A DNA stretch of 64,000 bases, from contig NZ_CP119862.1 in the NCBI RefSeq assembly GCF_029338175.1, positions 3,876,839 through 3,940,838 on the forward strand, in the 5' to 3' direction. This stretch comes from Citrobacter enshiensis. GTDB taxonomy: Bacteria; Pseudomonadota; Gammaproteobacteria; Enterobacterales; Enterobacteriaceae. Positions 25,135 through 40,023 of the stretch are shown here, in pieces (position 1 is the stretch's first letter; every line of letters begins with the position of its first letter). The notes beneath the pieces were generated by a model, which had not been told where the DNA came from, did not search any database, and worked only from the letters and a program-made list of their open reading frames with translations. The position numbers and the translations under genes are program-made.

Positions 25135-26096
25135 TTACGCGTAACCGTAGCTCATCAGACGCTGATAACGACGGTTTTTCAAATCTTCTTTGCTCAACAC
25201 ATCGAGATCGGCCAAATCAGACAGCAATTGCGCTTTCAAAGAAGCCGCCATTGTTTCTGGGTTGCGATGCGCGCCGCCCAGCGGTTCTGGAATGATCGAA
25301 TCAAATCAGCTTCAGCTCTTTCAGACGCGGGGCGATGATGCCCATTGCTTCTGCAGCCAGCGGTGCTTTGTCTGCGCTCTTCCAGAGGATAGAGGCGCAA
25401 CCTTCCGGAGAGATAACGGAATAGGTGCTGTACTGCAGCATGTTAACCTTATCACCCACGCCAATCGCCAGTGCGCCGCCTGAGCCACCTTCACCGATAA
25501 CGGTACAAATCACCGGAACGCTCAGACGCGACATTTCACGCAGATTGCGTGCAATGGCTTCAGACTGACCGCGCTCTTCCGCACCGACGCCAGGGTATGC
25601 GCCTGGGGTGTCGATAAAGGTAATGATCGGCATGCTAAAACGCTCGGCCATTTCCATCAGGCGTAGCGCCTTACGGTAGCCTTCTGGCGCTGGCATACCG
25701 AAGTTACGACGGATTTTCTCTTTTGTCTCGCGGCCTTTCTGATGACCAATGATCATCACTGGACGACCTTCCAGACGTGCGATGCCGCCGACGATAGCTT
25801 TATCATCTGCATAAGCGCGATCGCCCGCCAGTTCGTCAAATTCATCAAACGCCAGACGGACATAATCCAGGGTATATGGACGCTGTGGATGGCGTGCCAG
25901 TTGGGCAACCTGCCATGCGCCAAGATCGGCGAAGATTTTGCGCGTCAGCTCTACGCTTTTTTCACGCAGACCGATGTACTTCTTCATCGATGTTAATATC
26001 CAGTTTCTCGTCCAGGCGGCTCACCGCAGTCAGAGAATCGATTTTCGCTTCCAGCTCTGCAATCGGCTGTTCAAAATCAAGGAAATTCAGACTCAT
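25135..26096 (-). CDS. accA: Acetyl-CoA carboxylase carboxyltransferase subunit alpha (two frameshifts)
   Basis: With AccD it transfers the carboxyl group from biotin to acetyl-CoA, giving malonyl-CoA for fatty acid synthesis. The crotonase-type core includes [22 protein letters not shown] and [18 protein letters not shown]. An extra base near 25971 breaks the N-terminal helix (EEVHRLREKS) and an extra T in 25303-25305 breaks the C-terminal part after LKELKLI. Corrected, the protein is exactly 319 residues. It follows dnaE with 12 bases between. The gene is essential; errors are the likely cause. Confidence 0.95.
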
Positions 26097-26108
26097 AGTA
26101 TTCCTGTA

Positions 26109-29100
26109 TTAGTCAAACTCCAGTTCCACCTGCTCCGAACCAATGAGGCACGGAGATCGTTTAGCAAACGATCGCTCGGAGAGACACGCCACGACGCGCC
26201 AAAGCGCAACCGCGCACGTGCATCCGCCCTCTGATAGTAGAGATGTACTGGAATTGTCCCCGAGCGGTGGGGTTCCAGAGACTGACGGAGTCGGTTTAAA
26301 AGCTGGTCATCAATTTGCCTGTCCGTCAGCGAGATAGCAAGCCCGCGAGCATATTTTTTCCCGGGCTTCGTCAATATCCATCACTTCGCGGGCGGTCATT
26401 TTAAGCCCCCCACTGAAGTCATCAAAGCTGACCTGTCCGCTGACGATAAGTATGCGGTCTTTTTCCAGCAATTGCTGGTATTTATCCAGAGCATCGGTAA
26501 ACAACATCACTTCCAGACGTCCGGAACGGTCATCCAGGGTACAGATGCCGATACGATTGCCGCGCTTGGTGACCATAACCCTTGCGGCAATGACGAGCCC
26601 CGCAGCCGTAGTGACTTTACCACGTTCTGTCGGATGCATGTCTTTCAGCCTGTAGCCTCCGACATAGCGCTCAATTTCTTTTAAATACTGGTTGATGGGG
26701 TGTCCCGTCAGGTACAAACCTAACGTTTCTCGCTCCCCATCTAACACCACCTGCTCAGGCCATGGCTGGCAGCTGGCGTAGGATTGCTCAATTTGTTCCG
26801 GTTCTTCCGCCAGAACGCCAAACATATCCGCCTGGCCGATGCTTCCTGCTTTCGCATGCTGATCGGCGGCTTTCAGGGCATCGCCCAACGCGTTCATCAG
26901 TGCGGCGCGATGCGGCCCAAGGCGGTCAAACGCCCCGGACATGATCAGCTTTTCCAGCACCCGGCGGTTAAGCTTTTTGGTGTCCGTACGCGCACACAGA
27001 TCAAACAGCTCCCGGAAATAGCCGCCTTCGTTACGCGCTTCAATAATAGCTTCAATCGGGCCTTCACCCACACCTTTAATCGCACCGATACCGTAAACGA
27101 TCTCACCGTCATCATTGACGTGGAAATGATACAGTCCGGAGTTGATATCCGGCGGCAGGATCTTCAGCCCCATGCGCCAGCACTCATCCACCAGGCCAAC
27201 CACCTTCTCGGTGTTGTCCATATCAGCGGTCATTACCGCGGCCATAAACTCAGCCGGGTAGTGTGCTTTCAGCCACAGCGTTTGGTACGAAACCAGTGCA
27301 TAGGGCGCGGAGTGAGATTTGTTAAACCCGTAACCGGCGAATTTCTCCACCAGGTCAAAGATTTTCATTGCCAGTTCGCCGTCGACGCCGCGTTTTCTCG
27401 CACCTTCTTCAAAGGTACCGCGCTGCTTGGCCATCTCTTCCGGCTTTTTCTTACCCATCGCACGACGCAGCATATCCGCGCCGCCGAGCGTATAGCCAGA
27501 GAGTTCCTGGGCAATCTGCATCACCTGTTCCTGGTACAGGATGATGCCGTAGGTTGGCTCCAGAACCGGTTTCAGACACTCATGCTGCCATTGAACATCC
27601 GGATAGGAAATCTCTTCGCGGCCGTGCTTACGGTCGATAAAGTTATCTACCATCCCTGATTGCAACGGACCAGGGCGGAACAGCGCCACCAGAGCGATCA
27701 TATCTTCAAAGCAGTCAGGCTGTAGACGTTTGATCAGGTCTTTCATGCCGCGCGATTCAAGCTGGAAGACCGCGGTGGTCTCCGAGCGCTGCAGCATGTC
27801 GAAGCTTTTCTTGTCGTCTAACGGAATCGCGGCGATATCCAGCGGCGGCTCGCCGTTTTTCTCGCGGCGGGCGTTGATCATCTCCAGTGCCCAGTTGATG
27901 ATAGTGAGCGTACGCAGGCCAAGGAAGTCGAACTTCACCAGCCCGGCATATTCCACGTCGTTTTTATCAAACTGGGTGACCGGATGCAGCCCCTGTTCAT
28001 CACAATACAGCGGTGCAAAATCGGTAATTTTGGTTGGCGCGATCACCACACCACCGGCGTGTTTACCGGCGTTACGTGTGACGCCTTCCAGCTTACGCGC
28101 CATATCAATTAGCGCTTTAACCTCTTCATCTGCCTCGTAAATTTCCGGCAGCTGTGGTTCGGCTTCAAACGCTTTTTCCAGCGTCATGCCCGGATCGGGA
28201 GGCCACCAGCTTAGAAATTCGATCCACAAATCCGTACGGATGCCCCAGCACGCCGGCCGACATCGCGGATAACCGCTTTTGCCGCCATCGTACCGAATGT
28301 AATGATCTGCGAGACCGCATCGCGACCATACATATCCGCCACGTGCTCGATCACCTGATCGCGTTTCTCCATACAGAAGTCAACGTCGAAGTCAGGCATG
28401 GAGACAACGTTCCGGGTTAAGGAAACGTTCGAACAGCAGGTCAAATTCCAGCGGATCAAGGTCGGTAATTTTTAGCGCATAGGCCACCAATGAGCCCGCA
28501 CCGGAACCACGTCCTGGCCCGACCGGCACGCCATTATCTTTCGACCACTGGATAAATTCCATAACGATCAGGAAGTAACCCGGGAACCCCATCTGTTGAT
28601 AACCTGAAGTTCAATATCCAGGCGTTCATCGTATTCAGGGCGCTTTTCCGCGCGCACGGCGGGATCGGGGAACAGGAACTCAAGACGCTCTTCCAGCCCC
28701 CTCTTTCGATTTTTTGACCAGATAATCTTCGGTGGTCATGTCTCCGGTCGGGAACTGCGGCAGGAAGTATTCGCCCAGGCGCACCGTGACGTTACACCGC
28801 TTGGCTATCTCAACGGTATTTTCCAGCGCTTCCGGGATGTCGGCAAAAAGCTCGCACATCTCCTCTTCGGTACGCATATATTGCTGCGGCGAATAGTTAC
28901 GTGGACGCTTTGGATCGTCAAGGGTAAAGCCATCGTGGATGGCGACGCGAATTTCATGCGCGTCAAAATCGTCGCTGTTGATAAAGCGCACGTCATTTGT
29001 CGCCACGACCGGCAAGCCGCGCGTTTCAGCCAGCCCAACCGCCGCATGCAGGTACGTCTCTTCATCGGGTCTGCCGGTGCGAATCAGCTCAAGGAAGTAG

Positions 29101-29594
29101 CGATCGGGAAAATGTTCTTCGTAAAACGCAACACATTCGTCAGCCAGCGCGCTGTTACCGCGCAGCAGGCAACGTCCTACATCGCCCATCCGCCCGCCAG
29201 AAAGCAGGATCAATCCCTCTTTTAATTCGACCAGCCAGTCACGATCGATAATCGGCCCGGCTGCGCCATAACCGCGCTGGTACGCTTTAGAGATCAACAA
29301 CGTCAGATTCTGATAACCCGTATTGTTCGCCGCCAGTACCGTTAGTTGGGTGAGTTCATCGCCCAACTGCTCGCTCTGAACGTGAAAATCAGCGCCGATG
29401 ATAGGTTTTATCCCCGCGCCGTGGCCCGCTCCGTAGAACTTCACCAGACCGCAAAGGTTTGTGAAATCGGTGATCGCCAGCGCAGGCATGCCCAACGCGG
29501 CCGCCTTTTTCACCAGCGGTCCGGTTTTCGCCAGCCCATCGATCATAGAGTAGTCGCTGTGCACCCGCAGGTGGACGAAACGTGGTTCAGACAT
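26109..29594 (-). CDS. dnaE: DNA polymerase III alpha subunit (seven frameshifts)
   Basis: Catalytic subunit of the replicative polymerase, 1,160 residues when repaired. Domains in order: PHP (about 1-270), palm with the catalytic aspartates in PDFDVDF, thumb and fingers ([20 protein letters not shown]), the helix-hairpin-helix region, OB fold, and the C-terminal tau-binding tail. Breaks lie near 28699 (+1), 28595 (-1), 28406 (+1), 28252 (+1), 28203 (+1), 26356 (+1) and 26147 (-1). The net excess of three bases matches the observed length exactly. The largest clean block is 26.36-28.2 kb. An essential gene cannot tolerate this, so the sequence is at fault. Confidence 0.95.
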
Positions 29595-29630
29595 CTTCAG
29601 ATTCCGGTTTACTTATTCTCGACGCAAGAA

Positions 29631-30236
29631 TCAGGACGCAAGTCCCAGTGCACGTTTGACAGGAGCAAAGCTGCGTCGGTGATGCTCCGTCGCACCATGT
29701 TCAGCAAGCGCCTCCAGATGAAAAGCGGTTGGATAACCTTTGTGTTGCGCAAAGCCATATTGGGGAATTACGGCGTCCAGCGCGGTCATCTCAGCATCTC
29801 GCGTGACTTTTGCCAGAATGGATGCGGCACTTATTTCCGCCACCCGGCTATCGCCTTTCACCACTGCCATAGAGGGCACCGGCAGCGCCGGACAGCGATT
29901 ACCGTCCTATCAGCACATATTCCGGCCACAATATGCAGGCCCGCAACGGCCTCGCTGCATCCGCCAGCATGGTCGCGTGCAAAATATTCCAGCTCATCGA
30001 TTTCATGCGGCTCCGCACGTCCCAGGCTCCAGCTCTTAACGCTTTTTCTTTAATTTCGTCATACAAGCGCCAGGCGGCGCTTTCTGAAAGCTTTTTTGAG
30101 TCGTTGAGCCCTACAATTGGGCGAGCCGGATCAAAGAATGACGGCGGCGGTAACGACCGCGCCGACCAGCGGTCCGCGCCCAACTTCATCCCACACCGGC
30201 CACTAAATGGGTATGCGGATAAACAAATTCAATCAT
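29631..30236 (-). CDS. rnhB: Ribonuclease HII (about ten indels)
   Basis: RNase HII cuts RNA in DNA hybrids and single ribonucleotides in DNA. The start ATG at 30236 overlaps the lpxB stop as ATGA and begins IEFVYPHT. The catalytic motif DEVGRG, the GLNDSKKLS motif and [15 protein letters not shown] are recognisable in different frames. This is one of the most damaged genes: I count about ten small indels between 29.88 and 30.20 kb with a net gain of nine bases, which restores the family length of 198 residues. The C-terminal 82 residues are clean. Confidence 0.88.
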
Positions 30237-31383
30237 CGTGCTAACTCCAGAACTGCATCCGCCGCCTGCTCATCGGCATTGCAACGGATCTGCTGATGCA
30301 GTGTGCGGGAACGTGTCGTGCATTGCGTGGCTGTTTTACCGTTTGCCAACAGGGGCAATAATGCTTCCGCCAACGCATGCGGTTCACACTCTTCCTGCAA
30401 CAGCTCTTTGACTAACTCTCTTCCTGCCAACAGGTTAGGCAGCGAAACATAGTCGGTTTTTACCAGTCGTTTCGCTAACCAGAACGTGAAGGGCTTCATG
30501 CGATAGCCCACCACCATCGGACATTTCGCCAGCATACACTCCAGCGCCGCCGTACCCGAAGCCAGCAGGGCTGCGTCGCTCGCCACCATGGCTTCACGTC
30601 CCATCCCATCAAGCAAGTGAACAGACAGCTCAGGTGCCACTTCAGCTTTGATTCGCTCGAACTGCTCGCGGCGTTTAGCATTGACCAACGGCACCACGAC
30701 TTCAAGATCGGGATAGTGCTGTCGCAACAGCTGCGCGGTTTTCAGGATAGTCAGCACTGAGCATTTCGACTTCACGCGCACGGCTGCCAGGTAACAATGC
30801 GAGGCAATGGGCATCATGAGGGATCCCCAGCACATCGCGCGCCGCATTTTTATCCGGGTCCAGCGGCATGGCATCCGCCATCGTGTGACCAATAAAGCGG
30901 CACGGTACATTAAATTTGTCGTAAAACGCTTTTTCGAAAGCAGAAACGCCAGCACCATATGGGTGGATCTGCCTATTTTGAAAACGCGTTTCTGTCGCCA
31001 CGCCCAGACGGACGGACTGACGTAATGAATGGTTTTAATACCCTGCTTTTTGAGGTTGCCCTCAAGGGTGATGTTAAAATCCGGGGCATCAATGCCAACA
31101 AAGACATCCGGCTGCAGTTCAGTAAAACGCGTCGTCAGATCGGCTCGAATGTGCAGCAAAACGGCGCAGGCGTCCCGAGCACTTCAACAATGCCCATCAC
31201 CGCCAGCTCTTCCATTTCGTACCAGGCTTCGCAACCTTCGGCCTGCATCAGCGGGCCAGCAACCCCCACAAAACGGGCGTTGGGCACACGTAATTTGAGA
31301 GCACGGATTAAACCTGCACCAAGAATATCGCCGGAGGTTTCTCCGGCGACCAGGGCAATCGTTAAAGGGCGCTGCTCAGCCAT
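30233..31383 (-). CDS. lpxB: Lipid-A-disaccharide synthase (six indels)
   Basis: A GT19 glycosyltransferase that joins UDP-2,3-diacylglucosamine and lipid X to the lipid A disaccharide. Family motifs include [17 protein letters not shown] at the start, [24 protein letters not shown] and [21 protein letters not shown]. Extra bases occur near 31178, 31161, 30753 and 30311 and missing bases near 30940 and 30333. The net gain of two gives exactly 382 residues. The ATG overlaps the lpxA stop by one base (TAATG) and the stop overlaps the rnhB start: a tightly coupled operon. Confidence 0.93.
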
Positions 31384-32174
31384 TAACGAATCAGACCGCG
31401 CGTTGAGCGGGCAAAGAAATCGCTGAATAGCTGAACTTCCGGGTACTGCTTCGCCAGTTCGGCGATTTCCGGTTTGGCTTCTTCCAGCGTTTTGCCGCTA
31501 CGGTACAATGCTTTGTAGGCGTTGCGGATCGCAGTGATCGCTTCGCGGGTGAAACCGCGGCGCTTCAACCCTTCGATGTTGACGCCAAACGGCGTCGCGT
31601 GGTTGCCCTGAGCAATAACATACGGCGGAACGTCCTGAGCAACGCCAGAACAACCGCCAACCATCACGTGCGCACCGATAATGCAGAACTGGTGCACAGC
31701 GGTCATGCCACCGATGATGACAAAATCATCCAGCGAAACATGACCCGCAAGGGTGGCGTTATTGGCCAGAATACAGCGGTTACCTTATCGTACAATCGTG
31801 CGCCACGTGGGCATTGATCATCAGTAAGTTATCGCTGCCCACCTTCGTCAACCCACCGCCCTGCACTGTGCCACGATGAATGGTGACGCTTTCGCGAATG
31901 CGGTTACGATCGCCAATTTCCACACGGGTCCGGTTCACCCGCATATTTCAGATCCTGGTTAACTTCACCGATAGAGGCGAACTGATAAATCTCATTATCG
32001 CGACCAATTTTAGTATGGCCATTCACGACAACGTGAGACTTCAGTACGGTACCCTCACCAATTTCTACATGGGGTCCAACAATACAAAAAGGACCAATGT
32101 GAGCGTTAGCGCCAATAGAGGCGCCTTCTTCCACAATGGCGGTAGGATGAATAAAGGCGGATTTATCAAATCAC
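31383..32174 (-). CDS. lpxA: UDP-N-acetylglucosamine acyltransferase LpxA (three frameshifts)
   Basis: The first enzyme of lipid A synthesis, transferring 3-hydroxymyristoyl from ACP to UDP-GlcNAc. It is a left-handed beta helix of hexapeptide repeats ([26 protein letters not shown]) with the catalytic His in the IAHDC-type motif. The GTG start at 32174 lies three bases after the fabZ stop and has GGGAGG upstream. Extra bases near 32169, 31932 and 31785 break the frame; corrected, the length is 262 residues. The gene is essential. Confidence 0.93.
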
Positions 32175-32177
32175 GTA

Positions 32178-32632
32178 TCAGGCCTCCCGGCTACGGGCAC
32201 ACATCATAGTTGCTTCGCAAACGACTTTACCGTCAACCAGAGCAACCCCTTTAAAGCGGGTCAGGCCACGGCGTGTTTTCTCGAAGTGACTTCCATGATC
32301 ATCTGATCGCCTGGCACGACAGGACGCTTAAAGCGTGCTTCGTCAATACCCGCGAAGTAATACAGCTCACCCGGCTCCAGTTTTCCTACGCTTTTAAATG
32401 CAAGGATACCTGTTGCCTGTGCCATCGCTTCCAGAATCAGCACGCCCGGAAAAATCGGTTTGCCAGGGAAATGCCCCTGGAAAAATGGCTCGTTAACGGA
32501 GACATTCTTCACTGCGCGCAGAAAACGACCTTCTTCAAAATCCAGCACACGATCAACCAGCAAAAACGGAAAACGGTGCGGCAGAAGTTCTAAAATCTCT
32601 TCAATATGCAGAGTATGAGTGTTAGTAGTCAA
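32178..32632 (-). CDS. fabZ: 3-hydroxyacyl-ACP dehydratase FabZ (one frameshift)
   Basis: A hot-dog fold dehydratase of fatty acid elongation, 151 residues when repaired. The catalytic His is in [14 protein letters not shown] and the catalytic Glu in [13 protein letters not shown]. The start is TTG at 32632 (then [11 protein letters not shown]), preceded by AGGAAG; this rare start is also used in E. coli, as I recall. A T is lost near 32284 (after MEVT), so the last third is out of frame. The position between lpxD and lpxA is typical. Confidence 0.93.
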
Positions 32633-32737
32633 AATACTCTTCCTGTCTAAATATACTAAAAGGCAATAATAACACGGCCTGCCGCAATCGAAAGAATGCT
32701 GACAGGCCGGAAAGTTTGGCACGCAAAAGGTGAAGCG

Positions 32738-33763
32738 TTAGTCTTGCTGATTAACCTTGCGCTCAATCGCTTTGAGACGCTTGCTCATATCATCAATGTT
32801 CAACACCAGCGCAGCGGTTTTACGCCATACTTTATTAGGTTGCAACGGAATGCCTGAGGAATAGACGCCAGGTTCAGTGATGGGACGCATCACCATACCC
32901 ATGCCAGTCACCGTGACTTTGTCGCATATTTCCATATGCCCGTTGATCACGCTGGCGCCGCCAATCATGCAGTAACGGCCAATCTTCAGGCTGCCCGCCA
33001 TAATGACGCCACCGGCAACCGCCGTATTGTCGCCAATCACGACGTTATGTGCAATCTGACACTGATTATCAATGATCACACCATTCCCGATAATGGTATC
33101 GTCCAGCGCACCACGATCGATAGTAGTACAAGCGCCGATCTCCACGCGATCGCCGATAATAACGCGACCAAGTTGCGGGATCTTCACCCAATTACCACGA
33201 TCGTTGGCATAGCCAAAACCGTCTGCACCCACAACCGTACTGGACTGGATCAAACAATTTTCGCCAATCTGAATGTCGTGATAAATCGTCACATTCGCCC
33301 ACAAGCGTGAACCTGCGCCGATTTTTGTATTCTTTCCAACGAAGCAACCCGGACCGATAACCACGTTATCGCCGAGCGTTACGCCAGATTCGATCACCGC
33401 GTTTGCACCAACGGAGACATTACTACCCAGCGTTGCCGTCGCATCAATCACTGCACTGGGTGCAATGTTTTGCGCGGGCTGCGGCGTGGTATCCAAAATT
33501 TGTGCCATTCGCGCATACGTCAGGTAGGGATTCTTCACTACCAGGGCGGCACTCTTAGCAAAAGGAAGATCATCCTGCGTCATCACGACAGCAGAAGCCT
33601 GACATAAAGCCAGATGTTCACGGTACTTAGGATTCACCATGAACGTGATATTACCTGTTTGCGCAGATTGCATGGACGCAACGCCGGTGATGACGATATC
33701 GCCATCACCGTGTAATTCTGCATCCAACTGCTCTGCTAAATCAGCCAGTCGAATTGAAGGCAT
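32738..33763 (-). CDS. lpxD: UDP-3-O-(3-hydroxymyristoyl)glucosamine N-acyltransferase LpxD
   Basis: The third step of lipid A synthesis: adds the N-linked 3-hydroxymyristoyl group. 341 residues, the E. coli length. The N-terminal uridine-binding domain begins [19 protein letters not shown]; a hexapeptide-repeat beta helix covers about 100-290, with the catalytic His in [14 protein letters not shown]; a C-terminal helix ends [11 protein letters not shown]. It starts three bases after the skp stop. The frame is intact. Confidence 0.97.
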   Translation of the reverse strand: MPSIRLADLAEQLDAELHGDGDIVITGVASMQSAQTGNITFMVNPKYREHLALCQASAVVMTQDDLPFAKSAALVVKNPYLTYARMAQILDTTPQPAQNIAPSAVIDATATLGSNVSVGANAVIESGVTLGDNVVIGPGCFVGKNTKIGAGSRLWANVTIYHDIQIGENCLIQSSTVVGADGFGYANDRGNWVKIPQLGRVIIGDRVEIGACTTIDRGALDDTIIGNGVIIDNQCQIAHNVVIGDNTAVAGGVIMAGSLKIGRYCMIGGASVINGHMEICDKVTVTGMGMVMRPITEPGVYSSGIPLQPNKVWRKTAALVLNIDDMSKRLKAIERKVNQQD

Positions 33764-33766
33764 TAC

Positions 33767-34252
33767 TTATTTAACCTGTTTCAGTACGTCAGCGGTGATA
33801 TCTTTCACTTCATTGCTGTTGTAAGCAACGGTGTTAGCATCAACGACCAGATCGATATCCTGGCTGTTAGCGACGGATTTCACAGCAGTCTGGATACGGG
33901 TAACCAGTTTGCCACGTTCTTCGTTGGAACGGCGCGCACGATCCTGCTCAAAAGCCTGTGCTTTCTGAGCAAAAGTCTGGCGTTGAGCCATTACTTCTTT
34001 TTCCAGCTTAGTACGATCGCTACCTGCTTTCATAGACTGCAGACGTTGCATTTTAGATTGCAGATCGGATTCCATACGCTGCAGTTCGCTGGCGCGGCCT
34101 TTGAACTCATTTTCCAGCGTGCTGGAAACACCCGTCTTCTGCGCAACCTGCTGGAACAGACTGCCCATGTTGACGATTGCAATTTTGTCAGCAGCCTGTG
34201 CGGACGTAACCATCGCTAAACCGAGACCTGCAGCTAATAACCACTTTTTCAC
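33767..34252 (-). CDS. skp: Periplasmic chaperone Skp (OmpH)
   Basis: A 161-residue periplasmic trimeric chaperone that carries unfolded outer membrane proteins to the BAM complex. A signal peptide [20 protein letters not shown] is cleaved before ADKIAIV. The middle is a long, highly charged coiled coil (residues about 45-120) that forms the jellyfish-like tentacles. It lies directly downstream of bamA and upstream of lpxD, the classical order. The frame is intact. Confidence 0.97.
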   Translation of the reverse strand: MKKWLLAAGLGLAMVTSAQAADKIAIVNMGSLFQQVAQKTGVSSTLENEFKGRASELQRMESDLQSKMQRLQSMKAGSDRTKLEKEVMAQRQTFAQKAQAFEQDRARRSNEERGKLVTRIQTAVKSVANSQDIDLVVDANTVAYNSNEVKDITADVLKQVK

Positions 34253-34374
34253 AATAAACTCCTTACCATCCCATTTGCACCCGAAGGTACAGTTCTTTGC
34301 GTGGCCAGGCGATCCTTGATGAGATCGCCAAAAGTCATCGCTACACTACACTTACATTCCTTTGCGAAGAACAG

Positions 34375-36830
<2,456 letters not shown>

Positions 36831-36841
36831 CTAACACTCTC

Positions 36842-38195
36842 TTACAACCGAGAGAAATCATTGAAAAGTGCAAGCCCCATTAACAACACCAGCAAAATCG
36901 AGCCAATGCGATAACTAAAGTCTTGAACCCGCTCGGATACCGGACCGCCCTTCAGCTTTTCAATCGCCAGGAACAGCAGATGCCCCCCGTCAAGAACGGG
37001 CAACGGAAACAGGTTGATTATCCCTAAGTTCACGCTGATAAGCGCAAGAAACATCAGGTAATAAATGCCCCCAAACTCCGCTGACATCCCAGCCCCCTGG
37101 GCGATAGAAATCGGCCCACTGAGGTTGTTCAGTTTCACATCACCGGTAATCAATTTTCCCAGCATACTGACCGTCAGCTTCATCAACTGCCACGTTTTGT
37201 CCGTGGCCTCGAGGATGGCGCTGAATGGCCCATACTGGCGTACTGTCTTGTACTCATCTGGCAGAGGAATAATTTTAGGCACCACGCCCGCAAAACCTTC
37301 TGCTTTACCGTTAACCGGTTTTGTATCCGGAATTAACGTCAAAGACAAGGAACTCCCCTGTCTTTCGATTTCGAGTGCTAACGGCTTACCTGGATTATCG
37401 CGCACCAGCGTCCACGAACATCATCCATTGCGTTAGCGATTGACCATCGACTTTAACGATCCTGTCGCCAGCTTGCAAACCCGCCTTACTTGCTGCGGAG
37501 TTCGTTTGCACTTCTGACAACACGGGTTCAATCTGCGGACCGCGTGGTCGAATCCCTAAAGACGATACAGGATCTTCTTTGTCTGGCTCAAATGCCCACT
37601 GACGCAAATCCAGCGTTTTGTCCCTGTCGTTGGTTGCTACCAAACGGCGCCACGCTGATTGTCGTATGCTCATCACCGATTTTCGACACCAATTGTAAAC
37701 GGACGCATCCCAATCAGGGTTTCGATACATCAACGGCTTTAAGTTTCCGTTCCTGGATGAATTTGCGCAATGGGCAGCAATTGAATTGGGCGTTATTTCG
37801 CCAACCACCGGACGCACACCAGGGACACCGATGATAAAGACCAGCCAGTAAGCAAATATAGCGAAAAGGAAGTTTGCAATCGGACCTGCGGCGATAATCG
37901 CCGCCCGCTTGTCCAACGGTTTTATTGTTGAATGCATGATGACGCAGTTCCGAATAACCGGCTCTGCACGCTCATCCAACCATTTTGACGTAACCGCGAG
38001 GGGGATAAGAGCGATGACATACTCAGTGCCAAAACGATCGGTGCGCCGCCAAAGCGCTTTACCAAAACCAATGGAACAGCGCTCGACACGAACGCCGCAG
38101 CGCCGGGCAACCCAGAAATGACCAAATTCATGCACGGTGATAAGCACACCCAGTGCGATGATGAATGCAGCCAGATTCCAGAGAATACTCAGCAT
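36842..38195 (-). CDS. rseP: Sigma-E regulator intramembrane protease RseP (about eleven indels)
   Basis: A site-2 metalloprotease that cuts RseA within the membrane to release sigma-E. The zinc motif HEFGH is in the first membrane segment, and the third ligand lies in [10 protein letters not shown] near the C-terminus. Two PDZ domains lie between. The start [11 protein letters not shown] at 38195 is set by the family. About ten of the indels lie between 37.62 and 38.00 kb, with a further extra base near 37418. The ends are clean. The net gain of one base restores 450 residues. Confidence 0.92.
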
Positions 38196-38206
38196 AATAC
38201 CTTCCG

Positions 38207-39064
38207 TTAAAGCGTCCTGAATACCAGCAACAGCAGGCACGCAAAGACCGGTACTGCAGCCGTCAGGCTATCAATACGATCCAGAATACCACCATGTCCA
38301 GGGATCAAATGACCGCTATCCTTAATTCCCGCTTCACGCTTAAACATACTCTCAGTTAAGTCACCCAGCACAGAGGCCAACGCTGCAACAATAGAGCATA
38401 TGAACAAGGTTGAAGGCGCGACATCAAGGTTAGCCCACATACTGTAACCCCATGAGATCACCGCAGCGGTCACCAGACCACCAATGAAACCTTGCCATGT
38501 TTTACCGGGAGAAACCTTTGGTGCCAGCTTATGTTTGCCAAACAGTTTGCCAAACATATACGCCCCGGAGTCTGCTCCCCAGACGAGGATCATGACATAG
38601 AGCAGCCACACGGCGCCACTGTAATGATTCTCATCATAGTGCCAGGCGCGAAGCGCCAGCATTCCCCAAAAGAAGGGAACGATGGTCAATACGCCGAAAA
38701 TAACGCGTAATGTCTTCGAATTACGCCACATTGCGGCTGAGCCCGGATAAAATAACACCAGCAACAACGCCACAACCCACCAGCCTAACGACAGCCAAAG
38801 CGAGGCTTCAACCAGCGGTTGGCGAATATTGTGATGATATTCGGGTAATAAAAATAGCATTAGTGCCAGCAATAACCCGCACAGCACCGCCAGCCAGACC
38901 CGTTGTGTACGAGTGGCAAAACCGCTTAACTGTCCCCATTCCCAGGCGGCCAGCATACAAACGACCAGCGTAACATGGGCGAACCCCACCGGCGGCAACA
39001 AAAAAAGCGCCGCGATGACAACAGGTATTAAAACAAAAGCAGAAATCAGGCGATACTTCAGCAA
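38207..39064 (-). CDS. cdsA: Phosphatidate cytidylyltransferase CdsA
   Basis: An integral membrane enzyme that makes CDP-diacylglycerol from phosphatidate and CTP, the branch point of phospholipid synthesis. 285 residues with about eight hydrophobic segments. The CTP-transferase signature near the C-terminus reads [25 protein letters not shown]. It is placed between uppS and rseP with 12- and 11-base gaps, implying co-transcription. The frame is intact. Confidence 0.97.
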   Translation of the reverse strand: MLKYRLISAFVLIPVVIAALFLLPPVGFAHVTLVVCMLAAWEWGQLSGFATRTQRVWLAVLCGLLLALMLFLLPEYHHNIRQPLVEASLWLSLGWWVVALLLVLFYPGSAAMWRNSKTLRVIFGVLTIVPFFWGMLALRAWHYDENHYSGAVWLLYVMILVWGADSGAYMFGKLFGKHKLAPKVSPGKTWQGFIGGLVTAAVISWGYSMWANLDVAPSTLFICSIVAALASVLGDLTESMFKREAGIKDSGHLIPGHGGILDRIDSLTAAVPVFACLLLLVFRTL

Positions 39065-39076
39065 AAGCGACCCCCA

Positions 39077-39835
39077 TCAGGCTTTGTCATCACCGGGCTC
39101 GGTGCCGCCGAAACGACGCTCTCGATTAGCAAAGGCATGCAGCGCACCTTCAAAGTCTTGTTCATCGAAATCGGGCCAAAGAACATCAGTAAAGTAAAGT
39201 TCGGCGTAGGCAATTTGCCACAGCAAAAAATTACTGATGCGATGCTCTCCCCCAGTCCTAATTACTAAATCCACAGGAGCCAGCTCATGCATGCAGATTT
39301 GCTGACTTAGCATTTCTTCATCAATCTGATCAGGGCGCAGCAGACCTTCCTGCACCTGTTCTGCCAGTTGCCTGACTCCCTGGACAATATCCCAACGTCC
39401 GCCGTAGTTCGCGGCAATATTCAGCGTCAGCCCGGTATTCTGGGCCGTTAGCGCTTCAGACTTGCGAATACGTTCTTGCAAACGCGAGTTAAATCGACTG
39501 GTATCTCCAATAATGCGCAGTCGAACGTTATGGCGATGCAGGCTTTTTACTTCACTATCAAGCGCCCACACAAACAGCTCCATTAACGCACTGACTTCCT
39601 GCGCTGGTCGGTTCCAGTTCTCACTACTAAAGGCATACAGCGTTAACGCGTCAATACCGTTATTGGCAGCGAAAGACACAGCACGGCGGACGGATTTTGC
39701 TCCGGCCTTGTGCCCAAAGGCTCGAATCTTCCCTTGTTTCTTCGCCCAGCGACCATTGCCATCCATAATGATCGCAACATGACGACAGCCATGTGCTGGC
39801 AAATTTTCGCTTAATGGTTGAGTAGCAGACAACAT
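39077..39835 (-). CDS. uppS: Undecaprenyl pyrophosphate synthase
   Basis: A cis-prenyltransferase that adds eight isoprene units to farnesyl diphosphate, producing the C55 lipid carrier for peptidoglycan and O-antigen. 252 residues. The conserved motif I reads [18 protein letters not shown], with the catalytic Asp; [14 protein letters not shown] and the terminal [15 protein letters not shown] are further family motifs. A terminator-like hairpin lies upstream after dxr. The frame is intact. Confidence 0.96.
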   Translation of the reverse strand: MLSATQPLSENLPAHGCRHVAIIMDGNGRWAKKQGKIRAFGHKAGAKSVRRAVSFAANNGIDALTLYAFSSENWNRPAQEVSALMELFVWALDSEVKSLHRHNVRLRIIGDTSRFNSRLQERIRKSEALTAQNTGLTLNIAANYGGRWDIVQGVRQLAEQVQEGLLRPDQIDEEMLSQQICMHELAPVDLVIRTGGEHRISNFLLWQIAYAELYFTDVLWPDFDEQDFEGALHAFANRERRFGGTEPGDDKA

Positions 39836-39892
39836 AACGCGTTTTTGGTCCCTGAAAGGATTTAATGGTACTCAGGAATACTGAAGCCTTTA

Positions 39893-39919
39893 CAAAAAAA
39901 AACCGTGTCAAACCACGGC
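39893..39919 (-). terminator. Terminator between dxr and uppS
   Basis: On the minus strand CCGTGGTTTGACACGG forms a hairpin followed by nine or more T. It ends dxr transcription or attenuates reading into uppS. Confidence 0.8.
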
Positions 39920-40023
39920 TTACCTGACCCAAAAAAGCCAAATACCTCCGATCAGGTGGCGCAGACTATATCACTGAAGCACAACGCTAACAAATAGCAC
40001 GATTTACTGTAGATGGATTATCG

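Noticed and set aside
26784-27659. A 291-codon open frame antisense to dnaE
   Set aside because: It mirrors a clean block of dnaE and has no independent signals.
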